A stretch of 64,000 nt of DNA from Cesiribacter sp. SM1 (GCF_020178975.1 NZ_JAHXBU010000094.1:434001-498000), one strand, 5' to 3'. Positions 16,533 through 26,096 are shown, numbered from the stretch's first letter. Made by a program: numbers and translations. Notes: generated by a model from the sequence alone, not told the origin.

Positions 16533-17047
16533 TCCCTGTTATTTACTGAAGCTTAAAAAAACACCTGATAAACAGTTGTTTTTTCATCATTACTGCTCCT
16601 GAAACTTTCTAAAACACATACAGTTACCTTGTCGTTAGGCCTGCTGCCAGTAGGCAATTTCTTTAAGAAACTTTGCTGGCAGCAATATCATAACTGCTGG
16701 CTCATATAGTATGAGTCAACCAGCCCGAATTTTCCACTATCCGGGAGTAACTTTTTTCAAATTAGCATGGGTAAATATGGCGTTGCGTTCAGCTGCCTTT
16801 ATGGATATGACTAAATCAATTGATTAGCATGAGCCCATATTGCTCCTATTCTGCTACTTCTGCGGGAAAACTGGAGCCGCTCGCCTGGCTTATACAAAAA
16901 CAACACTTTTTGCTTAGCAATTATTGATAATGCCAGGCTGAACACCATTCGCTTAAGCCTGTAAATGGTACCTGTTTTATTGCTAAAGAAATGTTTTTGA
17001 GCTTTTGCCGAAACAGCGTGAATTATAGAGTAAAAGTGCTGGAAAGG
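16533..17047 (-). other. 515-base regulatory spacer upstream of the phosphoesterase gene
   Basis: There is no coding frame of merit. It contains a conserved 36-bp box (16706-16741, listed separately) and, between that box and the phosphoesterase start, an inverted repeat TGCTGCCAG (16642-16650) / CTGGCAGCA (16676-16684) that would fold in a 5' leader. The part from 16742 to 17047 is the region 3' of the sigma gene; nothing else was recognised there. Confidence 0.5.
16706..16741 (-). promoter_or_regulatory. candidate ECF promoter box, copy 1
   Basis: On the minus strand the element reads GATAGTGGAAAA, a 12-base variable part, then TGACTCATACTAT. It matches 29 of 36 bases of the element at 27346-27381. 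The two conserved ends (GGAAAA and TGACTCAT) are spaced like -35 and -10 elements of ECF promoters, whose -35 usually contains GGAA. It sits 174 bases upstream of the phosphoesterase ATG. The match is seen; the promoter role is inferred. Confidence 0.5.
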
Positions 17048-17662
17048 CTAAAAAAGATCAATAATCAACAAAACGTAAACTACAAAAATGGGTGGTATGC
17101 TTTTACGCAGAATGCCAAAAGCCTTGGAGGCAAGGTTATAGATGTACTTCTGATCGAGTTGTAGCAACTGAGCAATTTCATCGTAAGACATATCCTGGTA
17201 GAAGCGAAGGTAGATGATTTCTCTTTGCCGGTTAGATAAACCTGCAAGGCACTTCTTTACTTTTGCTGCAAGTGTTTCTTTTTGCTGAACATCAATAAGC
17301 TCATCCAGGAAAGAAGCTGAAATACCAGGAGATGGTTGCGCAGCGCTCAGATCAAAATCAGAAAATACGTTCTCTTTTTTTAGTTTCCGCAGTGCTCTTC
17401 TTTTAACACTGGAAAAAAGGTAGAGGCGCACTGAGCGCACTTTACCAAGCTTTTCTCTACTACTCCAGAGGTCGGTAAACACATCATGTATTACATCTTC
17501 TGCCAAAGATTTATCCTTCACAACCATATAAGCGTACCTGAACAATTCGCTTACATACTTGTGATAAATGTGTTCATAAGCAAGCTCACTACCCTCTGAA
17601 AACTCCTGCCAGAGAGCAATGTCATCTTCTAAAAAAGATGTATTCTTATAATGAATCTGCAA
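17048..17662 (-). CDS. ECF RNA polymerase sigma factor, sigma-70 family
   Basis: A 204-residue ECF sigma factor. Region 2 spans about residues 28-95 (YEHIYHKYVSELFRYAYMVVKD, AEDVIHDVFTDLWSSRE). Region 4 follows at about 135-185 (LAGLSNRQREIIYLRFYQDMSYDEIAQLL). A hydrophobic tail (PPIFVVYVLLIIDLF) closes the protein, as in many Bacteroidota Sus-type sigma factors. The start is the TTG at 17662, because a strong GAGGGAGG lies just upstream and no ATG is found before residue 46. Unusually, fecR is not next to it but about 8.6 kb upstream, beyond susC, susD, the LamG gene and a GH144 gene. It should activate the locus when FecR releases it in response to SusC signalling. Confidence 0.92.
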   Translation of the reverse strand: MQIHYKNTSFLEDDIALWQEFSEGSELAYEHIYHKYVSELFRYAYMVVKDKSLAEDVIHDVFTDLWSSREKLGKVRSVRLYLFSSVKRRALRKLKKENVFSDFDLSAAQPSPGISASFLDELIDVQQKETLAAKVKKCLAGLSNRQREIIYLRFYQDMSYDEIAQLLQLDQKYIYNLASKAFGILRKSIPPIFVVYVLLIIDLF

Positions 17663-17971
17663 AATTCCTCCCTCTTACACACACCTTAAATGTAAGAATT
17701 TTAATTTGTGCAAATTATTAAATACAGATTATTTTATTCTGCATTTCTTAACAAATGAGCATATAAAGAGGGAATAAATATCAACTCTGGCTTTATTCTG
17801 AAATATATGTCTAAAGATGCTGCATTCTAAGACAGGCAAATAGTTTATCTTTTGTTGGATTACAGTACTTAATCCTGCTGCTTTGCTGTTATATCAAACA
17901 GCTTTTTTAATAAAATACCTATGAGTTCATAAGAAAGGTATCAATTCAGACTCACTTACACAATTAATTGG
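17663..17971 (-). other. 309-base spacer upstream of the sigma gene
   Basis: A/T-rich and non-coding. It holds the Shine-Dalgarno sequence of the sigma gene and a 6-bp hairpin (GCTGTT 17885-17890 / AACAGC 17897-17902) followed by six Ts, but on the plus strand, where no gene would use it. The length suggests that the sigma gene has its own promoter; I could not place it. Confidence 0.45.
17667..17674 (-). promoter_or_regulatory. ribosome binding site of the sigma gene
   Basis: GAGGGAGG on the minus strand sits 4 bases before the TTG start at 17662. It decides the start codon, since strong Shine-Dalgarno sequences are uncommon in this window. Confidence 0.6.
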
Positions 17972-19945
17972 CTATTCATACGAAAACCCTAACTTTTCCA
18001 AACCAGCTTTCACTTCCGGAGCCGACATAAAAAGATCCCAAAGCAAAGCAGACCGGTGGTTTTCGATCATGATGATGATGGGCCCCTGGTCGATGGCTAG
18101 ATAAGAATCAGCGTACCATTGAGCCGTAGGATTATATGCATCTTTGAAGCCGTATTCGCCCCATATTCTATCGCCCATTAAGTAATAAAAATGCTTTAAA
18201 GCATCCATAGAGGCATCTGGTGTATATGGCATGGATGATAAAGCTGCAGTAGGTGTAATGACTCCCTTATCATTGGTGGGCGAATGAGCCGAATATCCCT
18301 CCTGGTTATCGCTTGCAGTAAAACCCCAGGCCTTTTCGCCATAGCCTACCCAGTTCTGCGGATTGGCAACAGCATGCTGCTGGTTTATCAGGCTGTGATT
18401 TACATTTTGCTCCCAGTAATTTGCATACTGGTCCCGCAAATTTCGGGGATCGAGCCCTAAAAAGGAATAGTGCGCAAAAAACAGGGGGCCTCCGAAGGCT
18501 TCTCCCAGTGGGAGGTTTATACCATAGTAGCTGTTCCCGTTCTGCATATTACCCCCTCTTGCCCAACCTTCATGATACACTGCCGGGTCGATTGGATGTG
18601 TGGGTGAGGCAGCTGCCAGTACATATACAATCAATGCTTCGTTCCAGCCCTGTATCCGATGGTTCATCTCCCAGCCATAATCAGGCGACCAGTGCCAGTA
18701 CAGTACATTTTCGCCCTCTTTCGTATACCAGTCCCACTCTACGGCTTCCCACAACTGGTTAATCGTTTGTATAATTTGTGCCTCCTGCGGATTTGCAGGG
18801 TTTAAATACTCCCTTGCTGCCAGCAGGCCCTGGATCATGAAAGCAGTTTCCACCAGATCTCCCCCATTGTCTTTGGTACTAAAGGGCACAACGTCTCCGG
18901 TGTTTCCATCTATCCAGTGTGGCCACACGCCATGAAAACGGTCGGCAGTTTCCAGAAAATTAACAATCTTCTGCAGCCTGTCAACACCTGCCTGCCTGCT
19001 GATAAAGCCTCTTTCAATACCCACCAGGATAGTCATTACCCCAAAGCCGGAACCACCAATGGTTACAGTATTGCCTGAGGTGTTTCTTTCCCGGGCCAGG
19101 CCGCTGGTAGGGTGGGCAAAATCCCAGAAGTAGCGGAAAGTCTGCTCCTGCACCCTGGTAAGCAGCGCTTCATCGGAGATCTCTGGAAACTTGTAGGTGG
19201 AGTCCAGCTGCGTGTACAGGGTTTTTGAAATACCTGAAAATCCTTCTCCACCAGTGCCTTGCAACTGGTTAGAGATGGAGAACTCATATTTAGTCAGATA
19301 TTGTAAAGGAGCTGTGGTAGTGACTTCTGCTGTTTTTTGATCATTGGAATAAGTGACCTGCAATCCTGCGCTTCCCGGCCCGGTTATGCTAAGGGCATCT
19401 TCAAAAGATGCCGGGTTAACCGGAACAGAGAAGTTAACTGCCATCTTAAGATCTGCAGGCACATTGGAGATTCTGGATGCACTGCTAACGCTCCTGCCAT
19501 CAATGGTAAGAGCGGTTACTGTTAATGCACCTGCCTTGGTTCTGAAGCTAAGCTCCCTGGGCTCAAATGTTTCTCCGCTGGCGCCTGTTAACTGGTCTGT
19601 TATCGAAAGCGTGTAAACGGTATTATTCTGAAGAACACCATTGGGATAAATAACCACAGACTTATCCTGCGACTGAAAGCTGATGTTTGTAGCAACAACA
19701 TCGTTACCCTGTTTTAGCTGAATAGCACTGCTGGCGGTGGTTTTGTTTACAGGACCTGAAAACACCAGAACAATGCTGGCATCAACGGGTATACCACTGC
19801 TTACAGTACTCTCCAGATCAATTTCCGATGATCCGGCAAATACCTGCTGCAGCTGTAGTGTACCACCAGCAGGCTCCTCTTTCTCACATGCAGCAAGGAA
19901 GCCAAAGAGTACTAATATGATGATATTCAGTCTGGTAACTAACAT
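17972..19945 (-). CDS. GH144-type endo-beta-1,2-glucanase with N-terminal Ig-like domains, surface lipoprotein candidate
   Basis: With the start at 19945 (MLVTRLNI) the protein has 657 residues and a lipobox FLAAC (Cys20) followed by EKEE, an acidic stretch of the kind that marks surface lipoproteins in Bacteroidota. The frame is open to 20008, but that adds residues before the signal peptide. Two SbsA/Big_5-type Ig-like domains cover about 35-235 (SIVLVFSGPVNKTTAS, KMAVNFSVPVNPASFED). The GH144-type domain fills the rest: TFRYFWDFAHPTSGLARER, FHGVWPHWIDG, VLYWHWSPDYGWEMN, HYSFLGLDPRNL and LAIDQGPIIIMIENHRS. It is a close paralogue of the 14053-15420 protein. It probably cuts long glucan at the surface for SusCD. 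Confidence 0.87.
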   Translation of the reverse strand: MLVTRLNIIILVLFGFLAACEKEEPAGGTLQLQQVFAGSSEIDLESTVSSGIPVDASIVLVFSGPVNKTTASSAIQLKQGNDVVATNISFQSQDKSVVIYPNGVLQNNTVYTLSITDQLTGASGETFEPRELSFRTKAGALTVTALTIDGRSVSSASRISNVPADLKMAVNFSVPVNPASFEDALSITGPGSAGLQVTYSNDQKTAEVTTTAPLQYLTKYEFSISNQLQGTGGEGFSGISKTLYTQLDSTYKFPEISDEALLTRVQEQTFRYFWDFAHPTSGLARERNTSGNTVTIGGSGFGVMTILVGIERGFISRQAGVDRLQKIVNFLETADRFHGVWPHWIDGNTGDVVPFSTKDNGGDLVETAFMIQGLLAAREYLNPANPQEAQIIQTINQLWEAVEWDWYTKEGENVLYWHWSPDYGWEMNHRIQGWNEALIVYVLAAASPTHPIDPAVYHEGWARGGNMQNGNSYYGINLPLGEAFGGPLFFAHYSFLGLDPRNLRDQYANYWEQNVNHSLINQQHAVANPQNWVGYGEKAWGFTASDNQEGYSAHSPTNDKGVITPTAALSSMPYTPDASMDALKHFYYLMGDRIWGEYGFKDAYNPTAQWYADSYLAIDQGPIIIMIENHRSALLWDLFMSAPEVKAGLEKLGFSYE

Positions 19946-19959
19946 AACAGGATTTAAGA

Positions 19960-19989
19960 ATAAGGGCCTCAAAAGAATGAGGCCCTTAT
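19960..19989 (-). terminator. hairpin after the LamG lipoprotein gene
   Basis: ATAAGGGCCTCA (19960-19971) pairs perfectly with TGAGGCCCTTAT (19978-19989) around a 6-base loop. It lies 61 bases after the end of the 20051-21145 gene and just before the GH144 gene start at 19945, followed on the minus strand by TTCTTAAATC. It may partly terminate the susCD transcript or protect its 3' end. Confidence 0.6.
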
Positions 19990-20050
19990 CAATCAATAAA
20001 CCAACCAACCATTCTTAAACTAATGAGTCTTTTAGCTAAACCGTATTTTA

Positions 20051-21145
20051 CTACGATTCGTCTGCAATTATCTGTTGTATTTGCTCCTGTGTAAGTGCTG
20101 TGTTGAAGATGCGCAGTTCATCCATCTGGCTTTGGTCTGATAAATGGCCCCATTCTGTAAAACGTGGAGCGCCCGACATGATGGATATAACATTCGTACC
20201 TTCCCAGCTCACACCATTAAGGGTACCCGAAGAGACCAGCTCCCCATTTATATATACCTTAGCCTCGGTTTCGGAAATGGTAAACGCCATGTGCACCCAT
20301 TCTCCTGTGTTAGGCACTACAGAGGCTGCTGCGCCACCATCGAACCAGGAGTCAGAAGAGCCTGTACCAACATTGAGCTTAAAGATTTGGTTAGTTGGAG
20401 ATCCTTCCCGAAAGAACCTGAAACCAGCCGTTCTGTTGTTCATGGCATCAGGATTGTTTTCGTCTGGCGGACCAATTACCAGAATGCCTGCCCGATCCGG
20501 GGTGCCGTTTACATTCATCCAAAACGAAGCACTGAATTCGTTACCCAAATCCAGCATATCTGTTGAAAAGGTTAAATAAGCACCTTCGGCACCATCGTAG
20601 GCTGCGCCCGCTACCCCTTCTTCGGTAAAACCAGGGCTACCCACCACAGTAGGGTTGGTTACATTTACCAGCTCCATATAGCTGCCATCAAAGGGAAGAT
20701 AGAAAACCTCCCCTTCATAAACAGGTGTATAGGGTTCTATTTTCTCGAAGGTAACCGACTCAGAAGTGCTTTTACCCGATACGTCGGTGGCAGTTACCGT
20801 TAAGGTGTGCTCGCCGTTGGTAAGGTTTTCATAAACATAGCTATCAATTACCCTGCGGTAGTCCAGGAATTCGCTGAAGCTTGCTATTTGTGTACCATCC
20901 AGTGTTAAGGTAATGGTCTGTACCTCAATATCGTCTTCAACCTCGAAGCTGATTTCAACAGGTGTAACATCTTCTGGAACACGTATCTGGGTACCTTCGC
21001 TGGGATATACAATATCTACGGTAGGCGCAGCTTCGTCTGGCCCGGGAGCTACCTCGGTGATCGGATCAATATAGCCGTCGTCATCACAGCTGCCAAACAG
21101 TGTAAGGGCAAATGTAATGAGCATTATATTTCTAAATATTTTCAT
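20051..21145 (-). CDS. LamG-domain surface glycan-binding lipoprotein (SusE/F position)
   Basis: A 364-residue lipoprotein: LFGSC (Cys20) followed by DDD, an acidic surface-export-like signal. An Ig-like region (about 40-140) is followed by a LamG/concanavalin-type domain (about 150-360) with FYLPFDGSYMELVN, FSASFWMNVNG, GEWVHMAFTISETEAKVYINGEL and MDELRIFNTALTQEQI. The gene directly follows susD (25 bases), the usual position of surface glycan-binding proteins. No catalytic residues are evident. It probably holds glucan chains near the SusCD transporter. It is not similar to SusE or SusF in sequence as far as I can see. Confidence 0.82.
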   Translation of the reverse strand: MKIFRNIMLITFALTLFGSCDDDGYIDPITEVAPGPDEAAPTVDIVYPSEGTQIRVPEDVTPVEISFEVEDDIEVQTITLTLDGTQIASFSEFLDYRRVIDSYVYENLTNGEHTLTVTATDVSGKSTSESVTFEKIEPYTPVYEGEVFYLPFDGSYMELVNVTNPTVVGSPGFTEEGVAGAAYDGAEGAYLTFSTDMLDLGNEFSASFWMNVNGTPDRAGILVIGPPDENNPDAMNNRTAGFRFFREGSPTNQIFKLNVGTGSSDSWFDGGAAASVVPNTGEWVHMAFTISETEAKVYINGELVSSGTLNGVSWEGTNVISIMSGAPRFTEWGHLSDQSQMDELRIFNTALTQEQIQQIIADES

Positions 21146-21170
21146 GTCAGCTAACGTTTAAGTAATTGCT

Positions 21171-22697
21171 CTACTGTTGTAACTGCGGTAACAAATCAAG
21201 TTGTGCCAGTGGGTAAGGCAGGAACCTGTCTTCACCCTCCACGTAGTTTCTGCCACCGTAATCCAGTTCTTCGGTTCTGTTATGTCTCACCAGGTCGTAG
21301 AAGCGAATACCCCATTCCATGGCAAACTCAGCATACTTTTCGTCCAGTACATCATCGAGGGTAACACCACTTAGGGGAGGCATACTCACCCTGGCTCTTA
21401 CCAGGTTCACGGCTTCGTCGGCCGACAATACCCCACTGGTAGCACCCTGAGTTAAAGCTTCTGCATGCATCAGCAGAATTTCTGCATAGCGGATTGCAAT
21501 AAAGTTTTTATTGCTGCCATATTCTACCCTTCCCGGGGTTAGCTGGTTAGAGGGCAAATAATGTTTACCGCTGGCAAAAAGGGCACGGCTGTAATCATTA
21601 ATTACATCGCCACTGGGGGTAACATTATCGATCCAATCGGGCAGTGTGGCATAAGTGGGGTCGGTTTTGATCTCATTAATACCACGATTTGTAAATAAAA
21701 CAGAGGTTTCCAGTCGTTCTGTCTCTCCCCTGCCGATCATGAACTTAACATACTTAAGGCTGGGCTCCCAAAAGCCCCAGCCCGCACTGGCACCTGCTAC
21801 TGCCGGAGTCCAGTCCTGCGGGCCAAAAAAGGCATTCAGATAGTTTCTGCTCTCCCCGGAGCCCTGGCCAAAATCAGAGTACTGCAATTCCAGAATATTT
21901 TCCCGATTGAGCTTACCAGGAATTTTGAATAGCTGATAATAATCCGGCTCCAGCATGAACTCACCCGAGCTGATGATGGCACCTGTAGCATCTGCCACGG
22001 CCTGGTAGTTTTCTGCCTCAAGATTTGCCAGTGCTTTTACTGCAAGGGCTGTATACCTGGTAATACCACCGGGTATATCTGTTCTTTCATTAGGATGCAC
22101 CGCCGGGAGTACAGGAATAACTGCATCCATTTCTGCAGAAATATACTCCATCACTTCTTCCATAGAAGATAAGGAGGTACCAAAGAGCTCATCTGGTTGT
22201 GAGCTCTGGGGAATCAGCACGCTTCCCCAAAGCCTGGAGAGTTGAAATAATTCCCAGGCCTGCATTACCCGTATCTCAGCAATGTACTGATCGGCCTGCG
22301 CCGGATTGGCAGCAAACTCCCGGTAGCGCTCCAGCTCTTCTATGGTAGCATACCAGGTGAGAATGTCTCCGTAAAGGTTCAGCCATGTTGAATTGTACAT
22401 CCAGAAGGAGCGGTCGTATTGATACAGATCTGTTTCAATTAGGGGAACCTGGTCTCCACCTGCATTTACATCATCTCCTCTTACTGAAATAAGCGGAAAG
22501 GTTTCCCACTGCAGATTATAGAGGTTTGCATAGGCCCCGTTCAGCAGCAGGACCATATTTTCAGTCTGGGTATAATCTGTATTTTCTGTTAACCTCTGCC
22601 GCTCCAGAGGTTCTTCCAGGTAGTCGTCGCAGGATACGTTAACCATGAGGGCAAGGCCCAAGGCACCTATATATTTTAAAAACTTAATAGCGTTCAT
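21171..22697 (-). CDS. susD: SusD/RagB family outer-membrane lipoprotein
   Basis: A 508-residue lipoprotein: VNVSC (Cys23) followed by DDYLEEP, the standard SusD opening. Family blocks visible include YANLYNLQW and VMQAWELFQLSRLWGSVLIP (about residues 150-165, TPR region), ITRYTALAVKALANLEAENYQ, FIAIRYAEILLMHAEALTQG and the end EKYAEFAMEWGIRFYDLVRHN. It forms the lid over the SusC channel and binds glycan at the cell surface. It begins 12 bases after susC and clearly belongs to one transcript. The name is used for the family; the ligand is not maltose-type starch as far as the neighbours suggest. Confidence 0.95.
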   Translation of the reverse strand: MNAIKFLKYIGALGLALMVNVSCDDYLEEPLERQRLTENTDYTQTENMVLLLNGAYANLYNLQWETFPLISVRGDDVNAGGDQVPLIETDLYQYDRSFWMYNSTWLNLYGDILTWYATIEELERYREFAANPAQADQYIAEIRVMQAWELFQLSRLWGSVLIPQSSQPDELFGTSLSSMEEVMEYISAEMDAVIPVLPAVHPNERTDIPGGITRYTALAVKALANLEAENYQAVADATGAIISSGEFMLEPDYYQLFKIPGKLNRENILELQYSDFGQGSGESRNYLNAFFGPQDWTPAVAGASAGWGFWEPSLKYVKFMIGRGETERLETSVLFTNRGINEIKTDPTYATLPDWIDNVTPSGDVINDYSRALFASGKHYLPSNQLTPGRVEYGSNKNFIAIRYAEILLMHAEALTQGATSGVLSADEAVNLVRARVSMPPLSGVTLDDVLDEKYAEFAMEWGIRFYDLVRHNRTEELDYGGRNYVEGEDRFLPYPLAQLDLLPQLQQ

Positions 22698-22709
22698 ATA
22701 TTTAGTTTT

Positions 22710-25700
22710 TTAGAGTCTCAACATTAAACCTAAAGTATATACTGCAGGGATCGGATAGGTCTGGCGGTCAATACCATCCGGTACTTCAGGGTTAAACCCA
22801 TTGTAGTCAAAAACCGTCAGGGGTCTTTCTGCTGTGAGGGTAATTCTGGCATCTGGCATAGCAGTTCCAAACAGGCGGTTGTCGCGTAAGCTGTAAGCAA
22901 GCCTTACGTTCTGAATTCTCCAGAACGAGCCGTCTTCTACAAAGTAGTCGCTCATGTTCTGGTTCCATCCTTTTCGGAGGCCTGCTGCAGAGGGATAAAT
23001 ATTTGAGGTACCCTCACCGCGCCATAAGTTATTGGCAAGGTCAGCGTCGATGTTGGTATCGGTGGTAAATATGATCTCTCCGCGCTTTCTGTTAAGGATG
23101 CTGTGGCCCGACTGGCCCTGGAAGAGTGCCGTAAACTCCAGGTTTTTCCAGGTTAAGCCCAGGTTTACACCATAGGTTAGGTTTGGTAAATAGGAGCCTA
23201 ATACCACCCTGTCCTGGTCATTGATCAAACCATCACCATTCTGGTCACGATAGATAAAATCGCCGGGTGCAAGTTCGTTATCGGCAATAAATTCGCTGTT
23301 ATAGCCACTGTTGGCTATTTGCTGCTCGTTCTGGAAAACACCTTCCACTTCATAGCCGAAGAATGCTGCAACAGGCTCGCCTACAATATAACGCTGGCGA
23401 AATTCGGCCGATCCGGCATCCAGATATTGCTGGCCACCCAGGCCCAGAACTTCATTTTTGAGGGTGGCAATATTACCGCCAATGCTGTAGGTAAAATTGT
23501 CGGAGATCTGGTCAGTCCAGTCCAGGCCAAACTCGAAACCGGAGTTGCGTATTTCGCCCCTGTTTCTCCTGATGTTATCCCTTATAACCGGTAAGATGAT
23601 AGTTACTACGGCATCTTTGGTATCCCTTATGTAGTAGTCTGCCTCCAGCGACAGGCGATTATCCAGTAAACGGGAGGAGAGGCCTACGTTAATTTCTTCC
23701 GTAGTTTCCCAGCGGTCGAGGTAATCATATACATAATCTACTTCTCTTCCCTGTACATACTGGTTGTTGATGGCCGTAAAAATTGGAGAAAGGGTCGGAG
23801 CGCCGGTAGCAAAAGCAATTGCATCGTTGCCCAGCCTGCCCCAGCCTGCCCTGAATTTCAGGAAATTTATAGGATTTACATTAAAAAAGCTTTCTTCGGA
23901 TAACACCCATCCTGCGCCAACAGTAGGGAAATTACCCCACCGTTGCTGAAATTTGCTGGTACCATCTCTTCTGAACGAACCGAAGAGCAGGTAGCGGCCA
24001 TCGTAATTATAGGAGATCCGCCCGAAATAAGAGCTGCCGTAAAACCTGGAGCCAAAATCCTGCACATTGTCTACATCTATCTCCTCGGCATAGTACAGGT
24101 ACCAGAGCTCTTCCCTATCACGATCTGGTGCTCCCTCATCGCCCGTTCCTGTTCCCCTGGCATACAGTCCGTCAGTAGTTTCTGACCTAAAAGAGTAACC
24201 TGCCATTGCGGTAAGTTCGTGTTTGCCAAAAAGATCACTGTAGGTAAGCACATTATCCCAGATACCATTCAGGGAGGTAGAACTTTCCTTCCTGATTGCA
24301 TAGGGGTTTTGTGTTCTGCCATCATTAAACCTGAAATTTACATTCCTGGCATTGATGTTACCATAGCTGGAGTTGTATGTAGTATTGAAGGTTAGTTTAT
24401 CAGGGATTAACTTAAGATCCACGAATACATTTGCCAGCACCCGGTTAACCCTGTTCCGGTTATCGTTGTAGAGCAAATCATAAAATGGGTTTTGAGAACC
24501 ACGATAGCCCAGCTGCTGGGCATTGCTCAGGCGTATGGGCGATGCTGCAGTATTCAGCTCGTCGTACACCGGTAAAATAGGAACGGCAAAATATGTCTTG
24601 AACCAGACCGAATTTTCTGCAACATACTGAGTACCTGAGCTGATGTTCATGTTCACACCTGCACTAAGCCAGTCGTTCGCATTAAAATTGATTTTTCCTC
24701 TTAGGTTATATCTTTCAAATGAATTGCGGGTTTCCTGAAGCAGGCCTTCCTGCTCAAAATAATTTGCACCTACAGAGTATCTTGTTCTTTCGCTGCCCCC
24801 ACTGATGCTAAGTGAGTGATTCTGGATTGGTGCAGTTTGCAGTACCTCATTGTACCAGTCGGTGTTTACATTTGGCACATTGGGGTTAATTCTGCTCCGG
24901 CCAAAGCGCTGAAATGCATTTTCGATAAATTCATTATCTGCAGTAGCACCGGTTTCCCGGATGTAGCGGGTAAACTGCTCTGCATTGGCCAGCTTCAGTA
25001 TATTTTGTGCCCGCTGTACACCATAGTATCCATCGTAAACAATTTCGGGTTTCTGGTTAAAGGAGCCGGATTTGGTTTCAATAAGTACTACACCATTGGC
25101 TGCTCTTACCCCGTAAATAGCTGCGGCCGAGGCATCCTTCAGAATAGACATTGACTCTATGTCGTTCGGGTTCAGAAAGTCAATATTGTCGAAAAACATG
25201 CCATCGACTACATAAAGCGGCGATGCATTACCATCCAATGAACCAACACCCCTTACCCGCACGGTTGGCGCAGCACCCGGTGCACCACTGCTTACAATCT
25301 GTACGCCTGGCACCCTGCCCTGGAGCGACTGCATGGCCTGCCCGGTTGGGGTCTGGGTAATTTCTTCGGCCTTTACTCTTGAGATTGCCGAGGTCAGGTC
25401 TCTTTCTTCCTGGGTACCATAGCCAATTACCACTACTTCCTGCAGCGCCTCAACATCTTGTGCCAGCTGCACATCTATGGTAGAGCGGTTGCTGATGGGT
25501 ATTTCCTGCTCGGCATAACCGATAAAGGAAATTACCAGGGTGCCGTTTTGCAGCGCCTCGGGTACTTCAAGGCGATAGTTTCCGTCAGGGTCTGTAACAG
25601 CGCCCACTGAAGCACTTTCTTTTAGCCTTACAGTTGCACCCGGCAGGCCCTGCCCGGTTTCGTCTGTAACCCTGCCTGTAATGATAACCGGCGGCAAAGA

Positions 25701-26096
25701 AGATTTCACATACCCCAAACCTTCTTCTTTATCATCAATACTCTGTATACTGATGTTATGATTTACCTGCCTGAATTTGATCTTAGCCTGCAGTGACAGC
25801 TCCTGCAGTACGTTGTACAGGGGTATATTAGTAGCATTGAGGCTTACTTTTTTACCCATATCTAACTTCCTGGGATTATAAACAAAGCTTAGCTGGGTCT
25901 GGGATTCTATTGCACCCAACACCTTGTCTATTCGCTCATTCTTTACCTCCAGGTTTACCAGAACCTCTTTTAGATTTGGATCCTGAGCATCTACATCGAT
26001 TGCAAGCACCGGGCTTAAAAAAAAGCATTGGAGTAATAGCCCATACAGTAGGTATTTTGTTACCAGAAAACAACTTGGTAAATGTCTGTTTTTCAT
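22710..26096 (-). CDS. susC: SusC/RagA family TonB-dependent outer-membrane transporter with STN domain
   Basis: An 1128-residue transporter. A signal peptide is followed by an STN domain (about 45-125, DKVLGAIESQTQLSFVYNPR), a carboxypeptidase-regulatory-like beta-sandwich (about 135-215, ITGRVTDETGQGLPGATVRL), the plug (VVVIGYGTQEERDLTSAISRV, PLYVVDGMFFDN) and a long beta-barrel ending in TLGLMLRL. The STN domain is the part that usually contacts a FecR-type anti-sigma factor, and a fecR gene lies 151 bases upstream on the same strand. It should import oligosaccharides released at the surface by the GH144 enzyme and signal substrate presence to the sigma factor. Confidence 0.96.
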   Translation of the reverse strand: MKNRHLPSCFLVTKYLLYGLLLQCFFLSPVLAIDVDAQDPNLKEVLVNLEVKNERIDKVLGAIESQTQLSFVYNPRKLDMGKKVSLNATNIPLYNVLQELSLQAKIKFRQVNHNISIQSIDDKEEGLGYVKSSLPPVIITGRVTDETGQGLPGATVRLKESASVGAVTDPDGNYRLEVPEALQNGTLVISFIGYAEQEIPISNRSTIDVQLAQDVEALQEVVVIGYGTQEERDLTSAISRVKAEEITQTPTGQAMQSLQGRVPGVQIVSSGAPGAAPTVRVRGVGSLDGNASPLYVVDGMFFDNIDFLNPNDIESMSILKDASAAAIYGVRAANGVVLIETKSGSFNQKPEIVYDGYYGVQRAQNILKLANAEQFTRYIRETGATADNEFIENAFQRFGRSRINPNVPNVNTDWYNEVLQTAPIQNHSLSISGGSERTRYSVGANYFEQEGLLQETRNSFERYNLRGKINFNANDWLSAGVNMNISSGTQYVAENSVWFKTYFAVPILPVYDELNTAASPIRLSNAQQLGYRGSQNPFYDLLYNDNRNRVNRVLANVFVDLKLIPDKLTFNTTYNSSYGNINARNVNFRFNDGRTQNPYAIRKESSTSLNGIWDNVLTYSDLFGKHELTAMAGYSFRSETTDGLYARGTGTGDEGAPDRDREELWYLYYAEEIDVDNVQDFGSRFYGSSYFGRISYNYDGRYLLFGSFRRDGTSKFQQRWGNFPTVGAGWVLSEESFFNVNPINFLKFRAGWGRLGNDAIAFATGAPTLSPIFTAINNQYVQGREVDYVYDYLDRWETTEEINVGLSSRLLDNRLSLEADYYIRDTKDAVVTIILPVIRDNIRRNRGEIRNSGFEFGLDWTDQISDNFTYSIGGNIATLKNEVLGLGGQQYLDAGSAEFRQRYIVGEPVAAFFGYEVEGVFQNEQQIANSGYNSEFIADNELAPGDFIYRDQNGDGLINDQDRVVLGSYLPNLTYGVNLGLTWKNLEFTALFQGQSGHSILNRKRGEIIFTTDTNIDADLANNLWRGEGTSNIYPSAAGLRKGWNQNMSDYFVEDGSFWRIQNVRLAYSLRDNRLFGTAMPDARITLTAERPLTVFDYNGFNPEVPDGIDRQTYPIPAVYTLGLMLRL

